A stretch of DNA of 64,000 nt from Streptomyces sp. NBC_01235 (GCF_035989285.1 NZ_CP108513.1:8246001-8310000), one strand, 5' to 3'; positions 8,533 to 17,503 are shown, counted from the stretch's first letter. The notes: generated by a model not told the origin, from the letters alone. Made by a program: numbers and translations.

Positions 8533-9360
8533 ATGAGTCCCTTCACCGGCTCCGCCGCCCGCACCTCCGACTGGCACCACCTGCGTGTCGAGCTCACCGA
8601 CGGCATCGCCACCGTCACCCTGGCCCGTCCCGAGAAACTCAACGCCCTCACCTTCGGCGCCTACGCCGACCTGCGCGACCTGCTCGCCGAACTGTCCCGG
8701 GAACGGTCGGTCCGCGCCCTGGTCCTGGCCGGCGGGGGAAACGGTTTCTGTTCCGGCGGAGACGTCGACGAGATCATCGGCGCCACCCTCGGCATGGACA
8801 CCGGCCGGCTCCTCGACTTCAACCGGATGACCGGCCAGGTCGTGCGGGCCGTACGGGAGTGCCCGTTCCCGGTGATCGCGGCCCTGCACGGAGTCGCGGC
8901 GGGCGCCGGCGCGGTCCTCGCCCTGGCCGCGGACTTCCGGATCGCCGACCCCAGCGCCCGCTTCGCGTTCCTCTTCACCCGCGTCGGTCTCTCCGGCGGC
9001 GACATGGGCGCCGCCTACCTCCTGCCCCGCGTCGTCGGCCTCGGCCACGCCACCCGCCTGCTCATGCTCGGCGAACCGGTCCGCGCCCCCGAAGCCGAGC
9101 GGATCGGCCTGATCAGCGAACTGACGGAGGAGGGGCGAGCCGACGAGGCCGCACAGACCCTGGCCCGCCGCCTGGCCGACGGCCCCGCGCTGGCGTACGC
9201 CCAGACGAAGGCCCTGCTGACGGCCGAGCTGGACATGCCCCTGGCGGCGGCGGTGGAACTGGACGCCGCGACCCAGGCCCTCTTGATGAACGGCGAGGAC
9301 TACGCCGAGTTCCACGCGGCTTTCACGGAGAAGCGCCCACCGAAGTGGCGGGGCCGATGA
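8533..9360 (+). CDS. Enoyl-CoA hydratase/isomerase family protein (ring-catabolic operon)
   Basis: 275 residues of crotonase fold. ARPEKLNALTF opens the CoA site. The oxyanion-hole segments are GGGNGFCSGGDVDEI and HGVAAGAGAVLALAADFRIAD, and FTRVGLSGGDMGAAYLLPR carries the catalytic loop. The Asp in SGGD, where many hydratases have Glu, suggests an isomerase or hydrolase variant, so the exact reaction is uncertain. The start is an ATG with GAGGAGG nine bases upstream. The TGA overlaps the ATG of the next gene, the two-domain flavoenzyme, so the two proteins are probably co-translated. Together with the ligase and acyl-CoA dehydrogenase it would process the dearomatised ring of an aryl-CoA by beta-oxidation-like steps. 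Confidence 0.85.
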   Translation: MSPFTGSAARTSDWHHLRVELTDGIATVTLARPEKLNALTFGAYADLRDLLAELSRERSVRALVLAGGGNGFCSGGDVDEIIGATLGMDTGRLLDFNRMTGQVVRAVRECPFPVIAALHGVAAGAGAVLALAADFRIADPSARFAFLFTRVGLSGGDMGAAYLLPRVVGLGHATRLLMLGEPVRAPEAERIGLISELTEEGRADEAAQTLARRLADGPALAYAQTKALLTAELDMPLAAAVELDAATQALLMNGEDYAEFHAAFTEKRPPKWRGR

Positions 9361-11744
9361 TGCCAACCTCAGGGATGCCGGCCCAAGGGGCGCGGGACAG
9401 TGCCGACCCGCGGCTCCGCGGCGGGTCGCGACCGGCCACACACGCCCCGCGGCCGCAGGCGACGACGAGCCACCCCCGGCGCATCGCGATCATCGGCGGA
9501 GGCCCCGGCGGCCTCTACGCCGCGGCGTTGCTGAAACGCCTCGACCCCGCCCGCGAGATAACCCTCTGGGAACGCAACGCTCCCGACGACACCTTCGGCT
9601 TCGGAGTGGTCCTCTCCGACGAAACCCTGGGCGGCATCGAACACGCCGACCCGCAGGTCTACGCGGCCCTCCAGCAGGACTTCGTCCGCTGGGACGACAT
9701 CGACATCGTGCACCGAGGCACCCGCCACACCGCCGGAGGCCACGGTTTCGCCGCCCTCGGCCGCCGCAGGCTCCTGGAGACCCTGCACGAACGCTGCCGT
9801 TCCCTCGGCGTCGACCTGCGTTTCCGCACGGAGGCGCCGTACCCCGCATGGCTGGCGGAGGAGTACGACCTCGTCATCGCCGCCGACGGTGTGCACAGCA
9901 CCACCCGTGAGGCCTACGCCCCCGTGTTCCGGCCCCAGGTGACCGGCCACCACTGCCGCTACATCTGGCTCGCCGCGGACTTCGCCTTCGACGCCTTCCG
10001 CTTCGAGATCGCCGAGACCGAGCACGGCGTGATGCAACTGCACGGTTACCCCTACACGGGTGACGCCTCCACCGTGATCGTAGAGATGCGCGAGGAAGTC
10101 TGGCGAGCAACCGGTTTCGACGAACTCGACGAGCACCAGTCGGTCGAGCGCTGCGCCAAGATCTTCGCGGACGCGCTGGGCGGACGCCCCCTGAAGTCCA
10201 ACAACTCCACCTGGACCACGTTCCGCACGGTGGTCAACGAGCGCTGGTCGCACGGCAACCTCGTCCTGCTGGGCGACGCCGCCCACACCGCCCACTTCTC
10301 CATCGGCTCCGGCACCAAACTCGCCGTCGAGGACGCCCTGGCGCTGGCGGCCTGTCTGGAGGAACACCCCGATCTCCCCACGGCGTTGACCGCCTACGAG
10401 GAGGAGCGCAAGCCCGTCGTCGCCTCCACCCAGCGGGCCGCCCGCGCCAGCCTGGAGTGGTTCGAGAACCTCGGCCTCTACCTCGACCAGCAGCCCCGCA
10501 GGTTCGCCTTCAACCTCCTCACCCGCAGCCGCCGCGTCACCCACGACAACCTGCGGCTGCGCGACCCCCACTTCACCGACGCCGTGGAGCGGGAGTTCGG
10601 CTGTCCGCCCGGGACGCCCCCGATGTTCACCCCGTTCCGGCTGCGCGGACTGACCCTGCGCAACCGGGTCGTCGTCTCGCCCATGGACATGTACTCCGCG
10701 GTGGACGGCCTCCCCGGCGACCTCCACCTCGTCCATCTGGGCGCCCGCGCCCTCGGCGGGGCCGGGCTGGTGATGACCGAGATGGTGTGCGTGTCCCCGC
10801 AGGGGCGCATCACGCCCGGCTGCACCGGCCTCTACACCGGCCGGCAGGCCGACGCCTGGCGGCGGATCACCGACTTCGTGCACACGCGGGCGCCGGGCAC
10901 CGCCATCGGCGTCCAGCTCGGCCACTCCGGACGCAAGGGCTCCACGAAGCTGATGTGGGAGGGCATGGACGAACCGCTGCCCGACGGCAACTGGCCACTC
11001 GTGGCCGCCTCCCCGCTGCCCTACAGGCCGGACAGCCAGACGCCCCGTGAGCTCGGCCGAGCCCAACTGACCGACCTGCGCGAACAGTTCGCCTCCGCCG
11101 CCTGTCGGGCCGCCCGCTCGGGCTTCGACCTGCTCGAACTGCACTGCGCTCACGGCTACTTGCTGTCCGGCTTCCTCTCCCCGCTGACCAACCACCGCAC
11201 GGACGCCTACGGAGGCTCCCTCGCCAAGCGGCTGCGCTTCCCGCTGGAGGTCTTCGACGCGGTCCGCGCGCTCTGGCCGGCGGAACGCCCGATGACGGTG
11301 CGCATATCCGCCACCGACTGGGCCGAGGGCGGCACTTCGGCCGACGACGCCGTCGAGATCGCCCGAGCCTTCGCCGCGCACGGTGCGGACGCGATCGACG
11401 TGTCGACCGGACAGGTGGTGGCCGAGGAACGGCCCGAGTTCGGACGCTCGTACCAGACGCCGTTCGCCGACCGGATCCGGCACGAGGCGGGCGTCCCGGT
11501 GATCGCGGTCGGCGCGATCTCCTCCTGGGACGACGTCAACTCCCTGATCCTGGCGGGCCGTACGGACCTCTGCGCCCTCGCCCGGCCCCACCTCTACGAC
11601 CCCAACTGGACTCTGCACGCGGCCGCCGAACAGGGCTACACCGGACCGGGCGCCGACTGGCCCGCGCCCTACCGCGCGGGCAGCCGACCCCCGCGCGCCG
11701 GACGCACCGACGGGCCCAAACCCCGCCTGACGCTCACGAGTTGA
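9357..11744 (+). CDS. Bifunctional FAD monooxygenase / old-yellow-enzyme reductase (2-aminobenzoyl-CoA monooxygenase/reductase or salicylyl-CoA 5-hydroxylase type)
   Basis: 795 residues. After a 40-residue disordered N-terminal extension (possible starts at 9357, 9360 and 9375), residues 43-400 are a class A FAD monooxygenase with IAIIGGGPGGLYAA and GDAAHTAHFSIGSG. From about 420 to 775 an OYE-type FMN barrel begins with MFTPFRLRGLTLRNRVVVSP and includes GVQLGHSGRKGS, HCAHGYLLSGFLSPLTN and a C-terminal LARPHLYDPNW segment. Known enzymes with this fusion hydroxylate, and in one case also reduce, aryl-CoA esters such as 2-aminobenzoyl-CoA or salicylyl-CoA. It is translationally coupled to the enoyl-CoA hydratase upstream and converges on the PaaX gene with an 11-base overlap. 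The substrate is inferred from the family and the neighbouring ligase. Confidence 0.9.
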   Translation: MMPTSGMPAQGARDSADPRLRGGSRPATHAPRPQATTSHPRRIAIIGGGPGGLYAAALLKRLDPAREITLWERNAPDDTFGFGVVLSDETLGGIEHADPQVYAALQQDFVRWDDIDIVHRGTRHTAGGHGFAALGRRRLLETLHERCRSLGVDLRFRTEAPYPAWLAEEYDLVIAADGVHSTTREAYAPVFRPQVTGHHCRYIWLAADFAFDAFRFEIAETEHGVMQLHGYPYTGDASTVIVEMREEVWRATGFDELDEHQSVERCAKIFADALGGRPLKSNNSTWTTFRTVVNERWSHGNLVLLGDAAHTAHFSIGSGTKLAVEDALALAACLEEHPDLPTALTAYEEERKPVVASTQRAARASLEWFENLGLYLDQQPRRFAFNLLTRSRRVTHDNLRLRDPHFTDAVEREFGCPPGTPPMFTPFRLRGLTLRNRVVVSPMDMYSAVDGLPGDLHLVHLGARALGGAGLVMTEMVCVSPQGRITPGCTGLYTGRQADAWRRITDFVHTRAPGTAIGVQLGHSGRKGSTKLMWEGMDEPLPDGNWPLVAASPLPYRPDSQTPRELGRAQLTDLREQFASAACRAARSGFDLLELHCAHGYLLSGFLSPLTNHRTDAYGGSLAKRLRFPLEVFDAVRALWPAERPMTVRISATDWAEGGTSADDAVEIARAFAAHGADAIDVSTGQVVAEERPEFGRSYQTPFADRIRHEAGVPVIAVGAISSWDDVNSLILAGRTDLCALARPHLYDPNWTLHAAAEQGYTGPGADWPAPYRAGSRPPRAGRTDGPKPRLTLTS

Positions 11745-12588
11745 GGTCGCCCGGGTTCCCGGAGGCCTCGGGGGCTCCCACCCCGGCGAACTCCGCTCCC
11801 GCGTCCCGCAGCCGCTCGTGCAGCCCCTGGAACACCGCCGCCGAGCGGGTCCCCGGCCAGTCCGGCGGCAGCAGACGGGCGGGCAGGCCGGGGTCGGCGT
11901 ACGGCAGGTGGCGCCAGGAGTCCAGGGCCAGGAGGTAGTCGTGGTAGGCCGCTTCTGGCGGGGTGTCCGGCCGCTGCCGCCAGGCGTCCAGCACGCGCGC
12001 GTGCCGGTCGAGGAACGTCTCGTGCTCCTTGGCGATGGCCGCCAGGTCCCACCAGCGGGCGACGGCCTCGATGGTCGGCGCGAAGCCGAGATGCTCGCCG
12101 CGGAAGAGGTCGACATACGGGTCGAGGCGCAGCCGCCGGAGGGTGTGCCGGGTCTCGTCGTGCAGCCGCGCCGGCGCGATCCACACCCCCGGGGCCGCCG
12201 TGCCGAAGCCCAGACCCGCGAGCCGCGACCGCAGCACGTGCCGCTTCTGCCGCTCCGACTCCGGCACGGAGAACACCGCCAGCACCCAGCCCTCGTCCGC
12301 GGGGGGCGCCGTGGCGTAGATGCGCCGGTCGCCGTCGTCGAGCAACTGCCGTGCCTCGTCGGAGAGTTCGTACCCGGCCGCACCCTGCGCCGTACGGGCC
12401 GGAAGCAGCAGTCCGCGCCGCTTCAGCCGGGACACCGAGGAGCGTACGGAGGGCGCGTCGACGCCGACCGCGGCGAGCAGCCGGATCAGCTCGGCGACGG
12501 GCACCGGGCCCGGTGCGAAGCGGCCGTACGCGCCGTAGAGCGTGACGATGAGAGACCGGGGTGCGGGCTGGTCGGACACGTTGATCAT
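11734..12588 (-). CDS. PaaX-family transcriptional repressor
   Basis: 284 residues, typical of PaaX proteins. The N-terminal winged helix-turn-helix (SVRSSVSRLKRRGLL at about 47-61) is followed by the PaaX dimer and ligand domain, with YELSDEARQLLDDGDRRIYA, GWVLAVFSVPESERQKRHVLRSRLAGLGFG and GVWIAPARL. PaaX repressors bind DNA until an aryl-CoA intermediate releases them. The gene lies 15 bases downstream of the aryl-CoA ligase on the same strand, so ligase and regulator probably share a transcript. It sits in the middle of the ring-catabolic locus, whose two control regions share the 12-mer TGACGACAGTCA. Confidence 0.92.
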   Translation of the reverse strand: MINVSDQPAPRSLIVTLYGAYGRFAPGPVPVAELIRLLAAVGVDAPSVRSSVSRLKRRGLLLPARTAQGAAGYELSDEARQLLDDGDRRIYATAPPADEGWVLAVFSVPESERQKRHVLRSRLAGLGFGTAAPGVWIAPARLHDETRHTLRRLRLDPYVDLFRGEHLGFAPTIEAVARWWDLAAIAKEHETFLDRHARVLDAWRQRPDTPPEAAYHDYLLALDSWRHLPYADPGLPARLLPPDWPGTRSAAVFQGLHERLRDAGAEFAGVGAPEASGNPGDLNS

Positions 12589-12603
12589 CTTAGGTCTTCG
12601 GTA

Positions 12604-14244
12604 TCACTGCTGGTCACCATCGGTGTCACCACCGGTGTCGTCACCGGTGTGGGCTTCTCCGGCACCTTCGGTGCGCAGTCTGAATCTCTGCAGTTTCCCG
12701 GTCGCGGTGCGCGGCAGCGCGTCCAGGAAGACGAACTCGCGCGGGCACTTGTACGGTGCCAGCTCCTGTTTCAGGAAGCCGCGCAGCGCCTCCGTGTCAC
12801 ACCGGGCGCCCTCCCGCAGGACGGCGTACGCGACCACCACCTGCCCCCGGCGCTCGTCGGGCCGTCCCACGACCGCCGCCTCGACCACGTCCGGGTGGCG
12901 CAGCAGCGCCTCCTCGACCTCGGGTCCCGCGATGTTGTACCCGGCCGAGATGATCATGTCGTCGGCGCGGGCGACGTACCGGAAGTAGCCGTCGGCCTCG
13001 CGGACGTAGGTGTCGCCGGTGACGTTCCATCCGTCGCGCACGTACTGCCGTTGCCGGGGGTCGGCGAGGTAGCGGCAGCCGACCGGGCCGCGCACGGCCA
13101 GCAGTCCGGGCTCGCCGTCGGGCACGGGCGCGCCGCCCGCGTCCTGCACGCGCGCGTGCCAGCCCGGCACGGGGACGCCGGTCGTGCCGGGCCGGATGTG
13201 CTCGTCGGCGGCGGAGATGAAGATGTGCAGCAGTTCGGTGGCGCCGATGCCGTTGATCAGCCGCAACCCCGTCCGCTCGTGCCAGTTCCGCCAGGTGGCC
13301 GCGGGCAGGTTCTCGCCGGCGGACACGCAGCGCCGCAACGACGAGACGTCGTGCGCGTCGAGTTCGTCGAGCATCGCGCGGTAGGCGGTGGGCGCCGTGA
13401 ACAGCACGGTCACCCGGTGTTCGGCGATCGCCGGCAACAGGTGCCGGGGGCTTGCCTGTTCCACCAACAGCGCACTTGCGCCGATCCGCAGCGGGAAGAC
13501 GACCAGCCCGCCGAGACCGAAGGTGAAGCCGAGCGGGGGACTGCCGGCGAAGACATCGTCGGGAAGCGGTTTCAGCACATGGCGCGAGAAGGTGTCGGCG
13601 ATCGCCAGCACGTCCCGGTGGAAGTGCAGACAGCCCTTCGGCCGGCCGGTGGTGCCGGAGGTGAACGCGATCAGCGCAACATCGTCGGAAGCGGTTTCGA
13701 CGGCCCGGTACGGCTCGGTCGGCGCCGGCCGGTTCAGCAGGTCGTCGGGGGTGTCACCGCCGTAGGTCGCGATTCGCAGCCCGGGTATCTCCGCCTTGGC
13801 GAGGTCGTCGACGGCCCTGACGTCGCACAGCGCGTGCCCCACCCGCGCGATCTCGCACATGGTGCGCAACTCGTGCGGCCGCTGCTGGGCCAGGACGGTG
13901 ACCGCGATCGCGCCCGCCTTGAGCACCGCCAGCCAGCACGCCGCGAGCCACGGCGTGGTGGGCCCGCGCAGCAGTACGCGGTTTCCCGGGACGACTCCGA
14001 GGTCGCCGGTGAGCAGATGCGCGATCCGGTCGACGCGGGCGCGTAGCTCGCCGTACGTCCAGGACGGCCCGGAGGGGGTGTGGAACGCGGGCCGCTCGGG
14101 GGCGGCGTGGTCGAGCAGCTCGGCGGCGCAGTTCACCCGATCGGGGTAGTTCAGCTCGGGCAGCTCGAAGCGGAGGTCGGGCCAGTGGCCGGGCGGCGGG
14201 AGGTGGTCGCGGGCGAAGGTGTCGACATGGGCCGAGACGTTCAT
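12604..14244 (-). CDS. Aryl-CoA ligase, 2-aminobenzoate-CoA ligase-like
   Basis: 546 residues of the ANL (AMP-forming acyl-CoA synthetase) superfamily. The N terminus, FARDHLPPPGHWPDLRF then ELNYPDRVNCAAELLD, is the pattern I associate with 2-aminobenzoate-CoA ligases. Core motifs are FTSGTTGRPKG (P-loop-like A3), NGIGATELLHIF (A5), GWNVTGD (A7), and YNIAGPEVEE followed by RTATGKLQRF with the C-terminal catalytic Lys (A10). It would activate an aromatic acid to its CoA thioester with ATP, in the cytoplasm. The C-terminal tail is rich in Gly, Asp and Thr (GDDTGGDTDGD). It is followed by paaX on the same strand and is divergent from the acyl-CoA dehydrogenase gene. Anthranilate is the best guess; benzoate or salicylate are alternatives. 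Confidence 0.88.
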   Translation of the reverse strand: MNVSAHVDTFARDHLPPPGHWPDLRFELPELNYPDRVNCAAELLDHAAPERPAFHTPSGPSWTYGELRARVDRIAHLLTGDLGVVPGNRVLLRGPTTPWLAACWLAVLKAGAIAVTVLAQQRPHELRTMCEIARVGHALCDVRAVDDLAKAEIPGLRIATYGGDTPDDLLNRPAPTEPYRAVETASDDVALIAFTSGTTGRPKGCLHFHRDVLAIADTFSRHVLKPLPDDVFAGSPPLGFTFGLGGLVVFPLRIGASALLVEQASPRHLLPAIAEHRVTVLFTAPTAYRAMLDELDAHDVSSLRRCVSAGENLPAATWRNWHERTGLRLINGIGATELLHIFISAADEHIRPGTTGVPVPGWHARVQDAGGAPVPDGEPGLLAVRGPVGCRYLADPRQRQYVRDGWNVTGDTYVREADGYFRYVARADDMIISAGYNIAGPEVEEALLRHPDVVEAAVVGRPDERRGQVVVAYAVLREGARCDTEALRGFLKQELAPYKCPREFVFLDALPRTATGKLQRFRLRTEGAGEAHTGDDTGGDTDGDQQ

Positions 14245-14340
14245 GGGCGTTCGCCCCCCTTGCCTGGATGGACTGTCTGTCCGGCTGGGCTGCCCGGGCG
14301 GGCGTCGTCTTGGGCTCGCACATCGAGCGTATCGCGTTGG

Positions 14341-14371
14341 TGACGACAGTCAACGGTACGCGATACCGTTG
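14341..14371. promoter_or_regulatory. Two overlapping operator-like sites between divergent ligase and dehydrogenase genes
   Basis: TGACGACAGTCA (14341-14352) is an exact copy of the palindrome core at 8475-8486. It overlaps a second perfect inverted repeat, CAACGGTA (14351-14358) and TACCGTTG (14364-14371), with a five-base spacer. The first probably ties this promoter to the one at 8.5 kb. The second may bind a different regulator, for instance a TetR-type protein. Apart from these sites, 14245-14525 holds no gene. Confidence 0.6.
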
Positions 14372-14525
14372 GTTGTGGTCGGAGGAGACACCAACGGCCG
14401 AGCCCGCAGGTGGGGCACGGACCCGGGCCCGATTAGGCAGGGGCTACGCCGGTCCGGCACGGCATGCCCGGGCAGGACGGGTACGGCGTGGCCGGGCAGG
14501 TCAGGTACGGCAGAGGGGACAGGTG

Positions 14526-15788
14526 ATGTCCGCATTCTCGCTCGAACCGGCACGGATTGCGTGGTGCGCCGAGCTGCGCACCCTGGCTGCCGACCGGCTG
14601 CGCCCACTCGCCGAGAAGGGCGAGCCGGGCCACGTCAACCGCCCGCTCGTCGCCGAACTCGGCCGACTCGGTCTGCTCTCCCGCCTGTTCACCTCCGGCG
14701 CCGTCGACCTCTGCCTGATGCGCGAGTCCCTCGCGTACGCCTGCACGGAGGCGGAGACCGCGCTCGCGCTGCAAGGACTCGGCGCGCATCCGGTCCACGC
14801 CCACGGCACCCCCGACCAACGGGAGCGCTGGCTTCCCCGTGTCGCCGACGGCAGTGCGGTGGCCGCGTTCGCCCTGAGCGAGCCGGGAGCGGGCTCGGAC
14901 GCGGCGGCGTTGTCCCTGGCCGCCGAGCGGGACGGGGCGAGCGGCTGGCGGCTCACCGGCGAGAAGCGCTGGATCTCCAACGCGCCCGAGGCCGACTTCT
15001 ACACGGTCTTCGCCCGCACGACACCCGGGGCCGGCGCGCGCGGCGTAACCGCTTTCCTCGTTACCGCCGACCGCCCCGGCCTCACCGGCTCCGCCCTCGA
15101 CATGCTCTCCCCGCACCCCATCGGCGCCCTCCGTTTCGACGCCGTCCCGGTCACGGCGGACGACATGCTCGGCGAGCCCGACCGCGGCTTCCGGGTCGCC
15201 ATGGGCACCCTCAACCTGTTCCGCCCCAGCGTCGGCGCCTTCGCCGTCGGCATGGCACAGGCCGCTCTCGACGCCACTCTCTCCCACACAGCCCAACGGG
15301 ACGCGTTCGGCGGCAAGTTGATGGACCTTCAGACCGTTGCCCACCAGGTCGCGGAGATGGCGCTGCGCACGGAGGCGGCCCGCCTGATGGTCCACGCTGC
15401 GGCGACGGCGTACGACGACGCGGCCCCGGACGTCCCCAAGCGCGCCGCGATGGCCAAGCTGCTCGCCACCGAGACCGCGCAGTACGTCGTCGACGCGGCC
15501 GTCCAACTCCACGGCGCGCGGGCGCTGCATCGCGGTCATCTGCTCGAGCACCTCTACCGGGAGGTGCGCGCGCCGCGGATCTACGAGGGAGCCAGCGAGG
15601 TCCAACGCGGGATCATCGCCCGGGAGTTGTATGCCGAACACGCCGAACAGGGCGGACGTGCCGAACAGGGCGGACATGCCGAACAGGGCGGACATGCCGA
15701 ACACGACGAACGTGCAGAGCAGGCGCGGCACCTCGAAAACGTCGAAAACGTCGAAAACGCCGGACACGCAGACCTGGAGGCCAGGTGA
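14526..15788 (+). CDS. Acyl-CoA dehydrogenase with repetitive C-terminal tail
   Basis: 420 residues. The first 380 fit the acyl-CoA dehydrogenase fold. AFALSEPGAGSDAAAL and GEKRWISNAPEADFYTVFART form the FAD- and substrate-binding middle domain. AVQLHGARALHRGHLLEHLYREVRAPRIYEGASEVQRGIIAREL is the C-terminal helical domain, with Glu in the YEGASE catalytic position. The remaining ~40 residues are low complexity: HAEQGG-type repeats, then ENVENVENA. The ATG at 14526 has GAGGGGA nine bases upstream. The stop overlaps the GTG start of the RidA-like gene. Its role would be to oxidise a CoA-bound alicyclic intermediate of the aromatic route. Confidence 0.88.
   Translation: MSAFSLEPARIAWCAELRTLAADRLRPLAEKGEPGHVNRPLVAELGRLGLLSRLFTSGAVDLCLMRESLAYACTEAETALALQGLGAHPVHAHGTPDQRERWLPRVADGSAVAAFALSEPGAGSDAAALSLAAERDGASGWRLTGEKRWISNAPEADFYTVFARTTPGAGARGVTAFLVTADRPGLTGSALDMLSPHPIGALRFDAVPVTADDMLGEPDRGFRVAMGTLNLFRPSVGAFAVGMAQAALDATLSHTAQRDAFGGKLMDLQTVAHQVAEMALRTEAARLMVHAAATAYDDAAPDVPKRAAMAKLLATETAQYVVDAAVQLHGARALHRGHLLEHLYREVRAPRIYEGASEVQRGIIARELYAEHAEQGGRAEQGGHAEQGGHAEHDERAEQARHLENVENVENAGHADLEAR
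15642..15761 (+). repeat. In-frame tandem repeats at the 3' end of the dehydrogenase gene
   Basis: An 18-base unit (GCCGAACAGGGCGGACAT) starts at 15642, 15660, 15678 and 15696 with small differences and encodes AEQGGH. A 9-base unit (GAAAACGTC) starts at 15735, 15744 and 15753 and encodes ENV. Both keep the reading frame, so copy-number change would lengthen or shorten the protein tail without breaking it. Confidence 0.9.
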
Positions 15789-16186
15789 CCGTCGAGCGCG
15801 TCAATCCGCCCGGGCTCTCCCCGCCCACCGGCTTCTCCCACGCCGTGGTCGCAGTCGGCGGCCGGATGGTCTTCCTGGCCGGACAGACCGCGCTCGACGC
15901 CGACGGGAAGGTCGTGGGGGAGTCGTTGCCGGAACAGTTCGCGCGAGCGCTCGCGAATCTGCTGGCCGCGCTGACGGCGACGGGCGGGACGGCGTCGGAC
16001 CTGGCCCGCGTCACGGTCTACGTCACGGACGTCGCCGCGTATCGCGAGTGCGCTCCAGAACTGGGCCGCATCTGGCGGGAGTTGGCGGGCGGTGACTACC
16101 CGGCGATGGCGGTCGTCGGGATCGTACGACTCTGGGACGAGCAGGCGCTCGTAGAACTGGACGGATTCGCGGTACTGCACCAGTGA
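15785..16186 (+). CDS. RidA/YjgF-family protein
   Basis: 133 residues, full length for this trimeric fold. VFLAGQTALDADGKVVG, the QFARALANLLAALTATGG helix, and VTVYVTDVAAYRE are the usual conserved stretches. The GTG start overlaps the dehydrogenase TGA. RidA proteins hydrolyse reactive enamines and imines to ketones and ammonia. That chemistry would suit removal of the amino group from a 2-aminobenzoyl-CoA-derived enamine in this locus. The usual Arg of RidA lies at ...IVRLWDEQ rather than in the standard IEMEV context, so the archetypal activity is not certain. Confidence 0.85.
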   Translation: MTVERVNPPGLSPPTGFSHAVVAVGGRMVFLAGQTALDADGKVVGESLPEQFARALANLLAALTATGGTASDLARVTVYVTDVAAYRECAPELGRIWRELAGGDYPAMAVVGIVRLWDEQALVELDGFAVLHQ

Positions 16187-16196
16187 CCGGGGCCGG

Positions 16197-16221
16197 TGAC
16201 CGCGATCGGTGACCGCGGTCA
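16197..16221. terminator. Hairpin between convergent genes
   Basis: TGACCGCG (16197-16204) pairs with CGCGGTCA (16214-16221) across a nine-base loop. It lies between the ends of the RidA-like gene and the DUF5999 gene, so it could stop transcription from both sides. Confidence 0.45.
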
Positions 16222-16247
16222 GGGCCGGACCGGGCCGGTGATCAGGG

Positions 16248-16454
16248 TCAGGCGGCGACGGCCACCCGCTCTGCGGTCATGGTCAGGCTCACCCGGTGCG
16301 GGTCCACGACCCGACCGTCGGGCAGCAGTTCGCCGGAGTCGTCGAAGACGATCGTGCCGTCGCACAGCAGGTTCCAGCCCTGCTCGGGATGGGCGGCGAC
16401 GACGTGCACGGGGTGGGCGTCGGCAGAAGCGCAGGGAAACTGGTGGGAACACAT
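16248..16454 (-). CDS. DUF5999 family small protein
   Basis: 68 residues. MCSHQFPC at the start, AAHPEQGWNLLCDGTIVFDDSGELLPDG in the middle and DPHR near the end match the small DUF5999 family found throughout Streptomyces. The ATG at 16454 has GGAGG six bases upstream. Two N-terminal Cys and a His could bind metal, but no function is known. It is divergent from the DUF6299 gene with 229 bases between them. Confidence 0.8.
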   Translation of the reverse strand: MCSHQFPCASADAHPVHVVAAHPEQGWNLLCDGTIVFDDSGELLPDGRVVDPHRVSLTMTAERVAVAA

Positions 16455-16620
16455 TGCGCACCTCCACGTCGGTGGGGTCGGCCGTCCGGTCGGCCCGCAT
16501 GGGTAGACCATGCGCCCGGCCCCGAGCCGTCGCCAGAGGGTGCCCGAAAGCGTGACAGCACCAGGACAACTCCAGGACCGTTCGTCGACGGCCGGTGCGG
16601 ACTCGCCACCGAAGGAGTGA

Positions 16621-17118
<498 letters not shown>

Positions 17119-17390
17119 GCGGTCGCACTCCGCGGGGCGGTGACCGGCCGCCCCGTCGGCGAGCGGTCAGCGAGGAGCCGGCGGAGGCGGGGGAGACGGA
17201 GCCGGAGCACGCGGGGGCCTGGCGTTCCGGGAGGCCAAGGTCTGCCCCAGGAGCCGGCCGAGTTCGTCGTCCTCGCCCGGAAAGGGATCACTGACGCCTT
17301 CCGTCGGTACGCTGTCGTCATTCAGGCGATCCCCGTCCGTCAGGCCCTCGCCGCTCGCCTCGCCGCCCCGGTCGTTCTCCACTCCGTCTT

Positions 17391-17503
17391 GCCGGAACCC
17401 GTGCCGGAACCCGTGCCGGAACCCGTGCCGGAATCCGTGCCGGAACCCGTGCCGGAATCCGTGCCGGAACCCGTGCCGGAATCCGTGCCGGAACCCGTGC
17501 CGG
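17391..17503. repeat. 12-bp tandem repeat array in a gene-free stretch
   Basis: Nine full copies plus a part of GCCGGAACCCGT, with C/T alternation that makes a 24-base super-unit in the second half (GGAACCC/GGAATCC). It lies in 17119-17650, between the DUF6299 gene and the end of the ECF sigma gene, where I see no convincing gene. All frames across the array stay open simply because the unit is 12 bases. Read one way it would encode PEPVPESV, the other way GTGSGTDS or HGFR. Confidence 0.85.

Noticed and set aside
17391..17503. Tandem repeats considered as a CRISPR array
   Set aside because: Units are 12 bases with no spacers and no cas genes anywhere in the window.
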